A stretch of DNA of 64,000 bases from Branchiostoma floridae (GCF_000003815.2 NC_049992.1:1821379-1885378); one strand, 5' to 3'. Positions 44,968 through 57,145 are shown, counted from the first letter of the stretch. Numbers and translations are program-made. The notes: a model not told the origin generated them from the letters alone.

Positions 44968-45038
44968 ACAGGTCACTGATAACAGACATGACAGACATAT
45001 GCATAGACAACAAGATACAATTTAACTATTTGAAAGTG

Positions 45039-45410
45039 CTAAACTAACAGGATGGTTGACATCTTCTCGCTTCTTTGTACAGGTGTAGATATAAGAACAT
45101 ATAATGTTTGATATACAGCCGGTTTATCTAGGCGCATCAAAAATAGAAATGTATCCGTTGCATTAAGATGTTCAAAATATGGGAACTCTTTTCTGATATA
45201 TTCATAAAGCACAATTCGTTCCTTATGGTAAAATTTACAGTGTACGATAAAATGCTGTTCATCTTCTACCTGTTGTAGTTCACAAAATTGGCAGACTCTA
45301 TGCTGCAGAGGAGTGCGGTTGTGCCTTCCAGTTTCAATATGTAACTTGTGACAACTAATCAGGAGTTTAGTTACAGCCACTCTGTGTTGTATGTATATTG
45401 AAGCGACCAA
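45039..45410 (-). pseudogene. retroelement C-terminal zinc-binding fragment
   Basis: A 123-codon - strand frame reads VAVTKLLISCHKLHIETGRH, then a C-x2-C...H-x4-C set (CQFCELQQVEDEQHFIVHC) and KFYHKERIVLYEYI. This layout is familiar from the C-terminal part of some LINE reverse transcriptase proteins. No reverse transcriptase catalytic motif is present on this side of the gap. I infer a fragment of another element in opposite orientation to the neighbouring LINE. Confidence 0.5.
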
Positions 45411-45443
45411 GGTTGTACTATAAAATCACCCAATAAATTCAGC

Positions 45444-45961
45444 TAAGGCCACAGCAAGTAAATTTTATGGATGACATCCTCTGCAGACTGCAGAAATAGT
45501 GCGATAGGGCGAAAAAAAAACAAGATGGGTGCATAATAGGCACCATAAAGTTGTGATGACTGTTGTAAAAAGAATTAAAGGGACAAAACATTGTATCAGA
45601 GCCAGCAATGCATTCATTCCTGTATTTAAAACATGTACTGGTGTGGTAGAAGTGACACTAGTGTGGTAGACTGCCATCACCAACAAAGTTGGTAACCACA
45701 CTCAAAGCTTCCATATTGCTGTCACTTTTACAACTATCCAATAAGTTTCGTTTCTACAACTACAGTCCTAGGTACCTCGCAAGTGTCACTTCTACAAGTA
45801 CAATTATTAGGCCACAACACAATATATTTGCTCATAGTGGTACTGTATCATAATGTTGACCATCCCTGCAGAAGAAAAAAAATCTTTTTTTTTTTCTGAA
45901 ATCAGGCGAAAATTAATGCGCGCGCAGATGGCATCCATAAAATTTACCTGCTGTGGCCTAA
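45444..45961. mobile_element. MITE, copy 2 of the family at 39653-40080
   Basis: Same inverted ends (TAAGGCCACAGCAAGTAAAT ... CTGCTGTGGCCTAA) and the same order of internal words (GACATCCTCTGCAGACTGCA, TACTACCCAATAAGTTTC-like, AATGCGCGCGC). It has about 100 bp more in the middle (about 45583-45690). A third, right-end-only fragment occurs at about 48675-48715. Confidence 0.85.
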
Positions 45962-46519
45962 CGTAAACTACCAGCCCTCAGTCTGGTCCCAACTACCGTG
46001 GTGTTCACATCAGTGGAGGCAGGCTAATACAGATTAGCAAGTATTGGATCGCGGAGTTACTCTTCAGTTTTGAAATGTACATAAGCCAGTAGTCTTGAAC
46101 AGATAAGGATGGCGACACACAATTCAGTGTAGCTTTACAAGTCAGCTTACAAACAATATAAAGCATAGCTGGCCATGGTCTGCCTGGAAGTGTGTCTCAA
46201 TCTGACCCAGATACAACTTGTTGTACAGTCCTACAGAGCCCCAGTCTACACTGGTCTCTTTTGGACTACCAACTATAAATATCACCATACTTGAAGCCAA
46301 TTATTACTACTACTAGGTATCAAAGCTAGTTGAGATGTGGGGAAGACAGTTACAAGTTGCAAAATATAAGTAGTTCAAACTTGACAGGGGCTGGTCCTTA
46401 CTGAGAGACAGTTCAAACAATGCCTTCATACAACATAATGCCCTAGCTCTTGTGTGAAAACAAAATGTCTTCCTGTCGTCTGCTGTAATACCAATCCTTT
46501 GTCCTTGGTTACAGACGNT

Positions 46520-47924
46520 AGAACCAACTTATTTCACTTTGGATTTAATTACTACTTGATATTTTCATACAGATAACATTCATGTAAACGTCTTCAATCC
46601 GTTTCCATGGGATTTTAGCATTGAATGTTGAAAAATATGTATCTTAACCCGCAAGCACCCGACCTTTCTTGCGACTAAAATGACAGACTGGGATCCAAAC
46701 GGACCCCAAAATGTTTTGTTCATAAAATCTCAGTTCCAATTCGTAACGGTGATAATTGTACATTCGCACTGATGAAGGTGACAGACAGTCACCGAAACGT
46801 TTGCAGAAGAATAAAAAAAGAGGTTGTGAAACGAAGAAGACTATTCGATTGATCTACCAACCTGATGAAACTATTTACGGAAGACTAGTGCTAAAGCTAT
46901 GAAACTTGGAAATATATCACAAAATATTGTTAGCAAAAAGTTTTAGTCAATTAAGTAAGTTAATCACATTTCAAGGTTGCCATGGCAACGGAATTCTGAC
47001 AAAATTTGCCAATTTCGATTTAAACAAGGTTTTCTCGGTAAATTACACTTGTTTTCTTACAAAAATTAAATTCTATAAAATTTAACGTAATTTTCATGAT
47101 TCAAAATTTATGTTATGCTAATTTTATGACGTCATTAGTCAAAATCTAAGATGGCCGCCCTTATAAGCTAAATGACGTCATAATAGCGTCATATTTTATG
47201 GTGATGACACAGGTTCTTATGAGGATTTAGTTTTACATGTTTATTATCCTCTGCAAGTTTTATTATCCTCTGCAAGTTTGGTGGTCATATAATAAGTAGT
47301 TAAGGACTTCGTCACAAAAGTTTGTTTAAAAAACTGCACTTTTTTGCTGGGGTCCGTTTGGACCCCAAAAGGGACTGAACACAGACGTTCTTCATAGTTT
47401 CCATAGTATTAAACCAATCTTCGTAAAAACTTAGGAGAAGGTATAGAAGATATGTACTGACAAATTAAAAAAGTCACGGAAGGAATTTTTCTTTAGATTA
47501 AAAATGTTCAAATGGTACTTCGAAATTTACGCCTGGGGTCCAATTGGACCCCACTCTGGTGTTTGAGGGTTAAGACATTTAAGGTTGATAATCTAAGATG
47601 GCGGATAGCTAAACTACAGATGACGTGTTGACGTCGTTGCGTCGGATTTTGACAACAGAAATCTTATAACACTTAATATATTAATAAGAAACCTTTTTTT
47701 ACCTTTTTGTGTCAAATATTCTGGTATTATGGGAATTCCCCGCTTAAGCCAAAAACCAATTAATGACGTCATAATCACGTTATATTACGTCATAATGATA
47801 TAAATATCTCAGGAATTTTAAAACTTCACAAGCATATGACCCTTAAAAATTTGGTTTTTGTGAAGTAAGCCGTTTTAAAATTCCCCCAGTCCAGGGAATG
47901 CCAAAAAGCCCAGTCTGGATTGGG
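46520..47924. mobile_element. TGACGTCA-rich TTAA element (left end missing) with nested TTAA element
   Basis: The right end (GCCCAGTCTGGATTGGG then TTAA at 47925-47928) and interior match 55881-56788, but the first ~390 bp are missing at the N. It is interrupted at 46644-46647 by the nested element. Confidence 0.75.
46648..47569. mobile_element. nested piggyBac-like non-autonomous element, 922 bp, exact TTAA duplication
   Basis: It starts CCCGCAAGCACCCGACC and ends GGTGTTTGAGGG, flanked by TTAA at 46644-46647 and 47570-47573. Removing it restores the host sequence GTATCTTAAGACATTTAAGG, as in the copy at 56382. TTAA targets with CCC ends fit the piggyBac superfamily. Its GGTCCAAT(T)GGACC-type inverted segments and two TGACGTCA octamers (47127, 47173) are notable. 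A shorter relative is nested at 28375-28880. Confidence 0.85.
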
Positions 47925-48755
47925 TTAAAGACCAGAAATCTGGACCCAGCGTACGCGACCATAAAAGGCTATCTCCTACCAGGATGTCAGTTGCTAAATT
48001 GACTCCTCACATACTCCCAACATCATCAATGGCTTAGACCCTGCAAGAGATCTCTACCCGTCTGGCTACTAAGAACAATGGCTTCATGTTACAGCAGCCG
48101 ACAGGAAGACATTTGCATATTAACTGACATCATGATTTCAAAAGTCCTGTCCATAAATTTTTCAGGAAATCATTTTCAGACTCAGATAGTTGCTGGAAGC
48201 ATAAAACCCAATGCAGTACAGTTCAGGTGTTCATAGTTTGTTTTCACACAAGAGCTTGGGCATGATGTTGTATCAAGGCCTTTGTTTTCAAATCCTTGCT
48301 TGAACTAAATCTCAGCAAAGATCAGCCTCTCAGTCTGTCAAGTTTGAACTACATAATATTTTGCAACTTGTAACTGTCTTCACCATAGCTTTGATACCTA
48401 GTAATATGCAGTAGTTATACTTATAGTTGGTATTCCAAAAGAGACTAGGGTAGACTTAGGCTCTGTAGGACTGTACAAATCTGGGTCAAAACACTTCAAG
48501 GCAGACCATTGCCAGCTATGCTTTATAATTTTTGTAAGAAGCACTATTTACTTTTAATTAGCACGTTTTGGGGAGTTTTCTGACAGACATTTGCTGGACC
48601 TTTGGGTCGGCAATTTCTGGACTTATGTGGAGCCTTGGAGGAGGTATTTTTTTTCAAACAGGTGAAAACTAAAGCGCGCGCGGACGCCATCCATAAAATT
48701 CAGTCGGTGTGGCCTTATTGCGTCTATCTTAAACTAGCTTTCCTTTCTCCTGCAG

Positions 48756-48867
48756 GCTGGCGTCAGCATGGGAGGACAAATTTTATTACGCACCGTCGCG
48801 ATTTGGATATCGAAAACAATACCACTCTATGTTGGAAACACTTTCCTCAAACACCTCAAAGACACAG
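48756..48867 (+). CDS. carbohydrate sulfotransferase, internal exon
   Basis: After TTTCTCCTGCAG (48755), ending ACACAG|GTAAGT. In the frame set by the next exon it reads LASAWEDKFYYAPSRFGYRK, then QYHSMLETLSSNTSKTQ. L-x-S-A-W-x-D-K-F matches the 3'-phosphate-binding region (R-L-x-S-A-Y-x-D-K-F) of Golgi Sulfotransfer_2 enzymes (the HNK-1 / chondroitin / dermatan 4-O-sulfotransferase group). These transfer sulfate from PAPS to glycans. The preceding Arg codon is split across the upstream junction. The N-terminal exons (anchor and 5'-phosphosulfate-binding site) were not found. Confidence 0.8.
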
Positions 48868-49078
48868 GTAAGTATCAGTCTAATGAATCTTAGTAGTACT
48901 CATAGTCAGCCTAGATGTCTATATTCAAGATTAAAAATATTGAAAGAAGTTTATCAAAGCAAAGGTAAACAATTTCCTTGAATATAGTAGTGTTTCTTTT
49001 TGTGCCTTATATCTTTCCTTGACCAGCTCAATTTACAACGGCCCTCACCATAAAAGAAATTAGCTAATGTAGATTTAA

Positions 49079-49833
49079 CCTCATTCAGACCTGGGGTTGC
49101 TTTTGAGGCTTGCGCCAACTTTTATGTCGAATAACGCCAGAAAGAACGCTTCAGAAACCAAATTTGGCAATTTTTCTTAAAACAAGGTTGAAACAGTTTC
49201 ACAAAGATTGTAAAATTACCTTATTTTTTTTGTGTCATGACAACCGTTTGTTGACAGGCATTCTGACGACAATCGCTAATTTCGGTACTAGTACTGTATT
49301 TTTCGAGTTTATTTGCTAGGTTACTGATATTTTAACACATATACATAATACATATACACATACACATAATATGATTCTATATTATCTAGAATCATTTTCA
49401 AAATTAGATATAAATACATTTTGTTAATTTGATGACGTCATCGGGCAGGATTTCTAGATGGCAGACCATATGACCGAACAAATTTTGCGATTAATTGCTT
49501 AAAAATTGATGTTTTTTTAAATTCAAACATGTTAGATGTGCATGACGTCAATTTATGACGTAATTTTGACGTCATTGATGTTGATATTGTCAACACAAAT
49601 CGTAACAATAACTATTATTCGAATATCTACTGTTATATTTTTGTAGCATATTATGAAGTTTTCTGGAAATACCCCTTTTCCATGGTCCAGCCATTACAGT
49701 CTTATTTATAACGTCATTTTACGTCATATTACGTCATAATAGCTCGGTGGTGATATGATAATTCGTTGAAAAGTTACAGGAGTTGGCGGACCTCCTCCCC
49801 GGCCATGATCCAGGACTGACCGGTCTGAATAGG
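49079..49833. mobile_element. TTAA-type non-autonomous element with TGACGTCA octamers
   Basis: It starts CCTCATTCAGACC after TTAA (49075-49078) and ends GGTCTGAATAGG before ATTT (probably a mutated TTAA). It contains TGACGTCA at 49433, 49543 and 49567 and the words CTAGATGGCAGACCATATG and GACGTCATTGATG. It is a diverged relative of 55881-56788 within the sulfotransferase intron. Confidence 0.75.
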
Positions 49834-49948
49834 ATTTCCCAGATGGATATAAAGTCTAAATAAGTATGCATGCGCAGCAGTTTTATGACATTGCAGGAAT
49901 GTTTATACTTGGTTGTTGTATACATTTTCAAAATATTGTTTTACTCAG

Positions 49949-50101
49949 ATTGGACATTCGGGGATGCTACCCGAAGGCAGTGACAACAAGTCATATCCAA
50001 TAGTTCCGTTCCCTGCTTTCATTAAAGCTGTTGGTACGAACAGAACAGACTGGCAAGATCCGCACTGGCAGTTGATCTCCGACCTATGTGCCCCTTGCCA
50101 T
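49949..50101 (+). CDS. carbohydrate sulfotransferase, penultimate exon
   Basis: Phase 0-0 exon after GTTTTACTCAG, ending TGCCAT|GTAAGT. It reads IGHSGMLPEGSDNKSYPIVP, FPAFIKAV, then DPHWQLISDLCAPCH. The F-x-x-F-I followed by D-x-H-W-x-x-x-x-x-L-C-x-P-C is a hallmark of the Sulfotransfer_2 family, so the assignment does not depend on the neighbouring exons. Fifty-one codons. Confidence 0.9.
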
Positions 50102-50684
50102 GTAAGTACTAAGGTGGACTCGCTTGTTAGATTATGAAGAAAAAGACGTTTCACTAGCAAACTTTTCATGTTCAGGTAATTGAACAACAATATTGACCTA
50201 AATTACATCTTTAAAGAAAGAAAGATGTAATAAGTGAGTAAACATTACTGTAGATAAATTTCAAGGTAAATTGGAGTACATTTTCCCACAGTCATCAAGT
50301 GACGATTATAATCTAAGGTTGGACGAGTTTTCAAAAATTCGGGCAAGTGCATAAAAATGTACTTGCCCGAACAAACTTTTCATTTGCCTGAATTTTTATA
50401 TAATGTATTTCCAGTTCCAAGAATGGACTTTTTTCTTTGTTGGGATATGGTTAAAAACATGATTACAGAAAGTATAACAACTATAGGAGTATTCCAGAGG
50501 CATGTCATAGGTTGTTCACCTTTTTTTTTACCCTTACGTGGCATGGAATAGTGAAAGCGTGATGATTCTGTGGCCTTGCTATCATCATTTTTTTTGTACA
50601 AACACAAATTTAATTTACGTGTAAAACAGTACCTTACTACATTATCTAACTTTCTGCCCTCTAAAATAAGGCTAAGTCCTCAAA

Positions 50685-53600
50685 GAGAAGGGGCTGCACG
50701 AGCGACCTCCATGGAGGAGCTCCACAGAGCTCCTCCATGGAGGTTGCTCGTGCAGACCTCTAGCTCCACGGAGCGGGCTCTACGCACTCATGAATGCAAA
50801 CACTTGTTCTCGTCACCTTCATGAATTAAAAACAAACTCCATGGAGAAACTTCTCTCGTAGAAGAAAAACAAACGGGGACGGGCTGAACTAGCACCTTAA
50901 ACAAATTGTTGGCAGGGCTCTATGGAGATATCGTAAATGACAAAGATACACAGAACGGAGAGCAGAGCAAGCAACCTCTACAAACTATGAATGTAAACAT
51001 ACTGTTAACAACAAACACACAGAGCCGATAGCTGATCGAGCAGCTCCACGGGCTATATGAATGTTAACACTTGGTTCACGTCACCATCAACAAATCGGTG
51101 TTTAGGGCTCTATACAGGGATACTGTAAACAACAAACACACGGAGCCAATAGCTGATCAAGCAGCTCCACGGGCTATATGAATGTAAACACTTGGTTCAC
51201 GTCACCATCAACAAATCGGTGTTTAGGGCTCCATACGGGGATACTGTAAACAACAAACACACGGAGCCGATAGCTGATCCAGCAGCTCCACGGGCTATAT
51301 GAATGTAAACACTTGGTTCACGTCACCATCAACAAATCGGTGGTTAGGGCTCTATACAGAGCTACTGTAAAACAAAACACACGGAGCCGATAGCTGATCA
51401 AGCAGCTCCACGGGCTATATGAATGTAAACACTTGGTTCACGTCACCATCAACAAATCGGTGTTTAGGGCTCTTTACAGGGGTACTGTAAACAACAAACA
51501 CACGGAGCCGATAGCTGATCAAGCAGTTCCACGGGCTATATGACTGTAAACACTTGGTTCACGTCACCATCAACAAATCGGTGTAAAGGGCTCTATACAG
51601 AGCTACTGTAAAACAAAACACACGGAGCCGATAGCTGATCCAGCAGCTCCACGGGCTATATGAATGTAAACACTTGGTTCACGTCACCATCAACAAATCG
51701 GTGGTTAGGGCTCTATACAGGGATACTGTAAAACAAAACACACGGAGCCGATAGCTGATCAAGCAGCTCCACGGGCTATATGAATGTAAACACTTGGTTC
51801 ACGTCACCATCAACAAATCGGTGTTTAGGGCTCTATACAGGGGTACTGTAAACAACAAACACACGGAGCCGATAGCTGATCAAGCAGCTCCACGGGCTAT
51901 ATGACTGTAAACACTTGGTTCACGTCACCATCAACAAATCGGTGTTTAGGGCTCTATACAGAGCTACTGTAAAACAAAACACACGGAGCCGATAGCTGAT
52001 CAAGCAGCTCCACGGGCTATATGAATGTAAACACTTGGTTCACGTCACCATCAACAAATCGGTGTTTAGGGCTCTATACAGGGATACTGTAAACAACAAA
52101 CACACGGAGCCGATAGCTGATCGAGCAGCTCCACGGGCTATATGAATGTAAACACTTGGTTCACGTCACCGTCAACAAATCGGTGTTTAGGGCTCTATAC
52201 AGGGATACTTCCAGCTTTCTTTGCGAGAGCGACAAACAATTCACCGATTGCTTCATTCAATGAACGGGTTGTTTTAATTTGCCATGAAAGGGAAAATTAT
52301 TGTTACAGTAGTGTTTGTGTCTGTGAGTGTGGCGGGAAGGGGGTGGTTTGTGGAATATCATTTCTTGAAGGTGAAGCAAACATGTACCATGTCTGTCTTA
52401 ACAGGGGTGTATTCAGGAAATATTTGCGGAATTCATACGAGCTCTAAAGATCGTATGGATTCCTTAAAACTAATATGAATGAAGTCGTGTGTTTCTTTAA
52501 TCTCCAAGCAGATCCTACAATGGCCGATAAGGTTAATAAGTACCAAACTCAGACGAAGGAGTGTAGTGAGCACAAAAAGTGTCTTTTGCCTGAATTGTGA
52601 GGAGCTTACAAACTCGTGTTCAATATTAAAACCTTTGAGATTAATATTAAATCAATACTAGTAGTCAAAGATAGTTTGCGCAAAGTGTACTTTGACATTA
52701 CTCTTTCCACGGAGCTTTTATCATTTTTGCTCTACCAGACTACATGACCCACTCTCCAAGCAAGCATGTACAGGTTGGTAGACTATTCAACATTGTCAAC
52801 TTCTCATATGCCGGTAGGACCAGCGGGGAAAAGTGACCCCGGGGCTGGTCACACTTTACTCCACCAACATCTGCTTGGAAAGTTATACGCCAGTCAGCCA
52901 GCTGCTTCCGGCGTCAGTGTCCTGGCGTGGTATGGTCGCGCTCTGGGGTGATTTCGGATTAGCACGGAGGTGCGAACTTTCAGCTTTCCTGGCGAGAGCC
53001 AACAAACCGCTTCATTCAATGAATGGGTTGTTTTGATTTCTTCTCAGACACCAAGAACTTTCTTTGAGATTAGGATTACGGAATTCATACGAGCTCTACT
53101 AATCGTAAAAATATCGTGTGCATTTCGCAAACCTCTTTTGAATTCAAATCCGTGTGTTGTTTGGTAATGAATCGTTTAAAATAACTATAAATTCGTACAT
53201 ATTCCATTAAACTCTTATGAAGGCCGTTATATTCTTATAAAAACAGGCACCCCTGGCTTTGGAGATCTTCTCATTACAGGTTTAAATTTATATCTTTATG
53301 AAGCCATATGTGTTTTTTTTTTCGTAGTGGACTAACAGATCTCTACAAACTTGTCACAGGGCTGAAGTAAACCAAGGAGGTTAAACCTCCTTGAGTAAAC
53401 CAATAACAGCTTTAGCATGAAGGTGCAAAGTTTCCTCATTCTTTACAATGGCAAACAAACAGGTATCTATTCTCCTAGCAGAGGTTGGGTCACCACGTGA
53501 AGGGAGCGAACCGATAAATTCCGACTACTTTTCCCAACTCACCATTTTGTGACCAAAAATCCGCTTGAAGAAAAAAATATTCACTTTATTGGGTAATTCA

Positions 53601-54370
53601 ATGGTACGTTAGGTAATGAGTATTGATTTGTCCGCATGATATGTAACCTCCTTGTTTATACTCATAGTGCGTAGAGGTGCTCGGTCAGCTATCGGCTCTG
53701 TGTGTTTGTTGTTTACAGTATCTCAGAGCCCTAAACACCGATTTGTTGATGGTGACGTGAACCAAGTGTTTACATTCATATAGCCCGTGGAGCTGCTTGA
53801 CCAGCTATCGGCTCCGTGTGTTTGTTGTTTACAGTACCCCTGTATAGAGCCCTAAACACCGATTTGTTGATGGTGACGTGAACCAAGTGTTTACATTCAT
53901 ATAGCCCGTGGAGCTGCTCGATCAGCTATCGGCTCCGTGTGTTTGTTGTTTACAGTATCCCTGTATAGAGCCCTAAACACCGATTTGTTGATGGTGACGT
54001 GAACCAAGTGTTTACATTCATATAGCCCGTGGAGCTGCTTGATCAGCTATCGGCTCCGTGTGTTTGTTGTTTACAGTACCCCTGTATAGAACCCTAAACA
54101 CCGATTTGTTGATGGTGACGTGAACCAAATATTTACATTCATAGTTCGCATTTGTTGAAGGTGCTAGTTCAGCCCGTCCCCGTTTGTTTTTCTTCTACGA
54201 GAGAAGCTTCTCCATGGATTAAAAAAAAATCATGAAGGTAACGAGAACTAAGTGTTTGCATTCATGAGTGCGTAGAGCTCGCTTCGTGGAGCTGGAGGGC
54301 TGTACGAGCAACCTCCATGGAGGTGCTCTGTAGAGCTCCTCCAAGGAGGTTGCTCGTGCAGCCCCTATTG
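50685..54370. mobile_element. 3.7-kb foldback / Mutator-like element with 9-bp target duplication
   Basis: Flanked by GTCCTCAAA at 50676-50684 and 54371-54379. The outer ~230 bp are inverted repeats (AGGGGCTGCACGAGC inward; CGGGGACGGGCTGAACTAGC at the inner edge). Each tip is itself a ~55-bp hairpin built on CCTCCATGGAGG. Inside, a ~120-bp unit (GGAGCCGATAGCTGATCAAG, CACGGGCTATATGAATGTAA, CACTTGGTTCACGTCACCAT) is tandemly repeated about 11 times on the left (50905-52210) and about 3.6 times, inverted, on the right (53695-54130). The central 1.5 kb has no transposase-like reading. Long inverted repeats with a 9-bp duplication fit foldback or Mutator-type elements (inference). Confidence 0.85.
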
Positions 54371-55880
54371 GTCCTCAAATTGGACGTCTAGGAGATTTAA
54401 ACATGTTCTAATAATTTTGAGGAAATTAACAATAGTGGCGACATTGTGACTTTTCCGGCGTTGTTGTCTTCATGATGTTTTATGTTTTTAAACTGTAGAT
54501 ATAGCCCAAAATATGAAATACACACTTTATTCAGCGTTTCCTCGAGTTAGCTTAAAAATTCTTGCACGGTCAAGCCAACTCAAGAAAGTTCTATAAACGG
54601 TACAACGTCTTTTTATCTATATGACGAGTTTACGCCGATCCCCTCAATGGCAATTTGAAAACAAAGTTACACACAAGCATGCGATATAAAACAAGGTGTA
54701 ATATAGAAGGGTAATGTTACGTTTGTGATGTCCAGTATGTTTCAAAACGCTTTTCAGAACGTTTAGGCTCCTTGTATAAACTTTGTTGATCGTGTAGAAA
54801 TGCAGATTTCACCAGACATGTGTTAGGCAGTGTATGCAGAAAAAGTATAATAGCAAGTAGATAAAACAGAATAACTAGAAAAGCCACATTTAAAAAGAAA
54901 TGCAGGGCTTTTCCGAAGGGGAAAGAAAGGGAAAATCGCAACAACAAAAAAAGAAACACAAAAAAGTGCGATGCCTTCTGATAAGAGCAAGCCGGAAAAA
55001 GCCGACCACTACTATCTCCGCTACCTAACCTCTCTCGGTTGGCTTAAGGCGGCCCAGGCTTGTAATAAAGTAGTATTTTACACACATGATCGTAACTTTT
55101 GAATGCTCGGTCGCACTTAGAATAAACTTCACATAATTTTAGTACTACTTGAAACACATTGGATACTTATGATTTTGTTTTTCTACATACCAGATTTTGG
55201 GTTAGAAATAAACATTTTGGTTAAAAAAGTGGTGTTAATTTCATGGGTTTAAGCCCAGCTGGAAACCAGACCTTCAATCATGATATTCTGAAGGATGAAA
55301 GCCAACCTTATATTATCCGAGGGGATTTTGTTTAAAATTAGGATTTTTTTTATTTTTCGGGGCCGAAAACATCAGAAACGACATTTTTTTAAATTTTTCG
55401 TTGCAAATGCACCACAGTTAAAAACATTAAATGATTACACAAAATCCACTCGGACAATTTTGATAAAAAAGGGATAAAAAGGGAGAATACCTAAGTATAA
55501 TCCATACCTGTATAGCATATAGTGTATTTTGCAACAGAACCGATAAACGTTTACGACATATTTGTCAATTTGCGGTATGCCCCCTTCCCCACACGGACCA
55601 CCCCGCACGTTTAAAAATTAAAAAAAAGCCGAGTGTCAAACGTACGATACCCTGTTCGCAAGATAAAACCGTTGTATATACAGTATACATGTCTAGAAAG
55701 GGTAAGATAAAAATAAATGCCGATTGAGATTTTTTATCTTACATAATGTGTGAGCATACGTCATAGCAACGTAGAATGGTAAAGTAGGTGTTGTCGTTAA
55801 CGGAATAAAGCCGGACTCCCCCCCCCCCCCCCAAAAAAAAACCCACTCCACTGTTAATCGTTGTACAGTTTTAACCTTAA

Positions 55881-56788
55881 CCCTATCCAGACGGGGATGG
55901 GGGTTGCGGCTAAAAGTACATGAGCCAAATTTGACGTCGTATAGCTCCCAAACAACTTGTGCTAGAACCATCAAACTTGGTGACTTTTCCTAGAATATTG
56001 TTGGCAACAATTTACAAAAAAAAGTAAGTTTAAAATTTTTCCTGTTGTCATGGCAACTGGTTTCTGAAAGGCATATTTTACAAAGATCACTAATCTAAGT
56101 TTAAACGATGAGAATTTTAAGATTTCCTTTTTAAATTATACTTCTTTTCAGATTTCTTTAATACCTAACACATCTTAGTTAAACATTTATGATTAAATAT
56201 TCATAAATAATGCTAATGAGATAACGTAATTGGTCAAAATCCAAGATGGCAGACAATAATTGAAAAGTATAACCAGCTTATTTTCACTCGGAATTCATCA
56301 CTACTCGGTATTTCTTACAGAAAACATTCATGTTTTCATTTAATTTTCATGGGTTTTAAGCGTTTTATGTTGAAAAAATGTACCTCAAGACATTTAAGGT
56401 TGTTAATTCAAGATGTTGGATAGCTAAACTGCAGATGACGTCATTTTATGACGTCATTTTGACGTCGTTGCGTCGGCTTTTGAGAACAGAAGTCTTATAA
56501 CACTTAAATATTGATAAGAAACCTTTATCTGTAACTTTTTGGGTGAAATATTTAGGTATTATGGGAATTCCCCGTTTTAGCCCAAAAATCAATTAATGAC
56601 GTCATAATTACGTCACATTACGTCATAAAGTCATGAAAAAATCAGGAATCATAAAACTCGACGAGCATAACACCCCCTGCAAATGTGGTGAGGGTAAAAT
56701 AAGCCGTTTTGAAAATACGAAGGGGGGGGGGGGGGATTAGCCCCCACCGAGGGCAGGGAGTGCCAAAAAAAGTCCCGTCTGAATAGTG
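55881..56788. mobile_element. complete TTAA element rich in TGACGTCA, 908 bp
   Basis: Flanked by TTAA at 55877-55880 and 56789-56792. Ends CCCTATCCAGACGGG and CCCGTCTGAATAGTG are inverted repeats with few mismatches. TGACGTCA occurs at 56436, 56449 and 56597. No coding capacity. It is the reference copy for the family. The rest of this intron (54380-55876) shows nothing recognisable. Confidence 0.85.
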
Positions 56789-56880
56789 TTAAATTGCATA
56801 AAGAGCATACATTAACATGATGTGTAAATTGCATTATAAGTTTAAGAAAATAATGATAATAAAGTGTGCTTGATTTTCAG

Positions 56881-57135
56881 ATCGACTATGATTTCATCGT
56901 ACACACGGAAACAATAGCGCAGGACTACCCGCTTTTCTTTAGAAAGGCTGGAATCGTCGGGAGGGAAGACCAACTCCCTGAAGTTCGACAGAGGAAAGGC
57001 GATAGGCTGTTTTGGGACTTTTACAAACAAATACCTATAGAAGACTTGTGGCGGATTAAGGAGAAGTTTGGGGCAGATTATGAGATGTTTGGGTATGACT
57101 TTAATGATGACATCAGACGACTGTTCGGCCGTTAA
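56881..57135 (+). CDS. carbohydrate sulfotransferase, last exon
   Basis: After GTGCTTGATTTTCAG, phase 0, 84 codons to TAA (57133-57135). It reads IDYDFIVHTETIAQDYPLFF, where Y-D-F-I-x-x-x-E-T-I-x-x-D follows the P-C-H of the preceding exon exactly as in Golgi sulfotransferases. It ends with LWRIKEKFGADYEMFGYDF, resembling the family's Y-x-x-D-F-x-x-F-x-Y C-terminus. The three exons together give about 173 residues of the catalytic domain. The exact subtype (HNK-1, chondroitin 4-O, GalNAc 4-O) cannot be decided without the N-terminal part. Confidence 0.9.
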   Translation: MDYDFIVHTETIAQDYPLFFRKAGIVGREDQLPEVRQRKGDRLFWDFYKQIPIEDLWRIKEKFGADYEMFGYDFNDDIRRLFGR

Positions 57136-57145
57136 GAATGATTTT

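Larger units (their letters stand above)
46135..48545. repeat. 2.4-kb inverted repeat with ~380-bp imperfect arms
   Basis: The left arm (about 46135-46500) contains TATAAAGCATAGCTGGCCAT, GTACAGTCCTACAGAGCC, GGTATCAAAGCTAG, ACAGTTACAAGTTGCAAAAT and AGCTCTTGTGTGAAAAC. The right arm (about 48090-48545) contains the reverse complements in reverse order (for example ATTTTGCAACTTGTAACTGT and TTCACACAAGAGCTTGGG). The centre is filled by the TGACGTCA-rich element. An isolated N at 46518 marks a join at the inner edge of the left arm. Confidence 0.8.
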
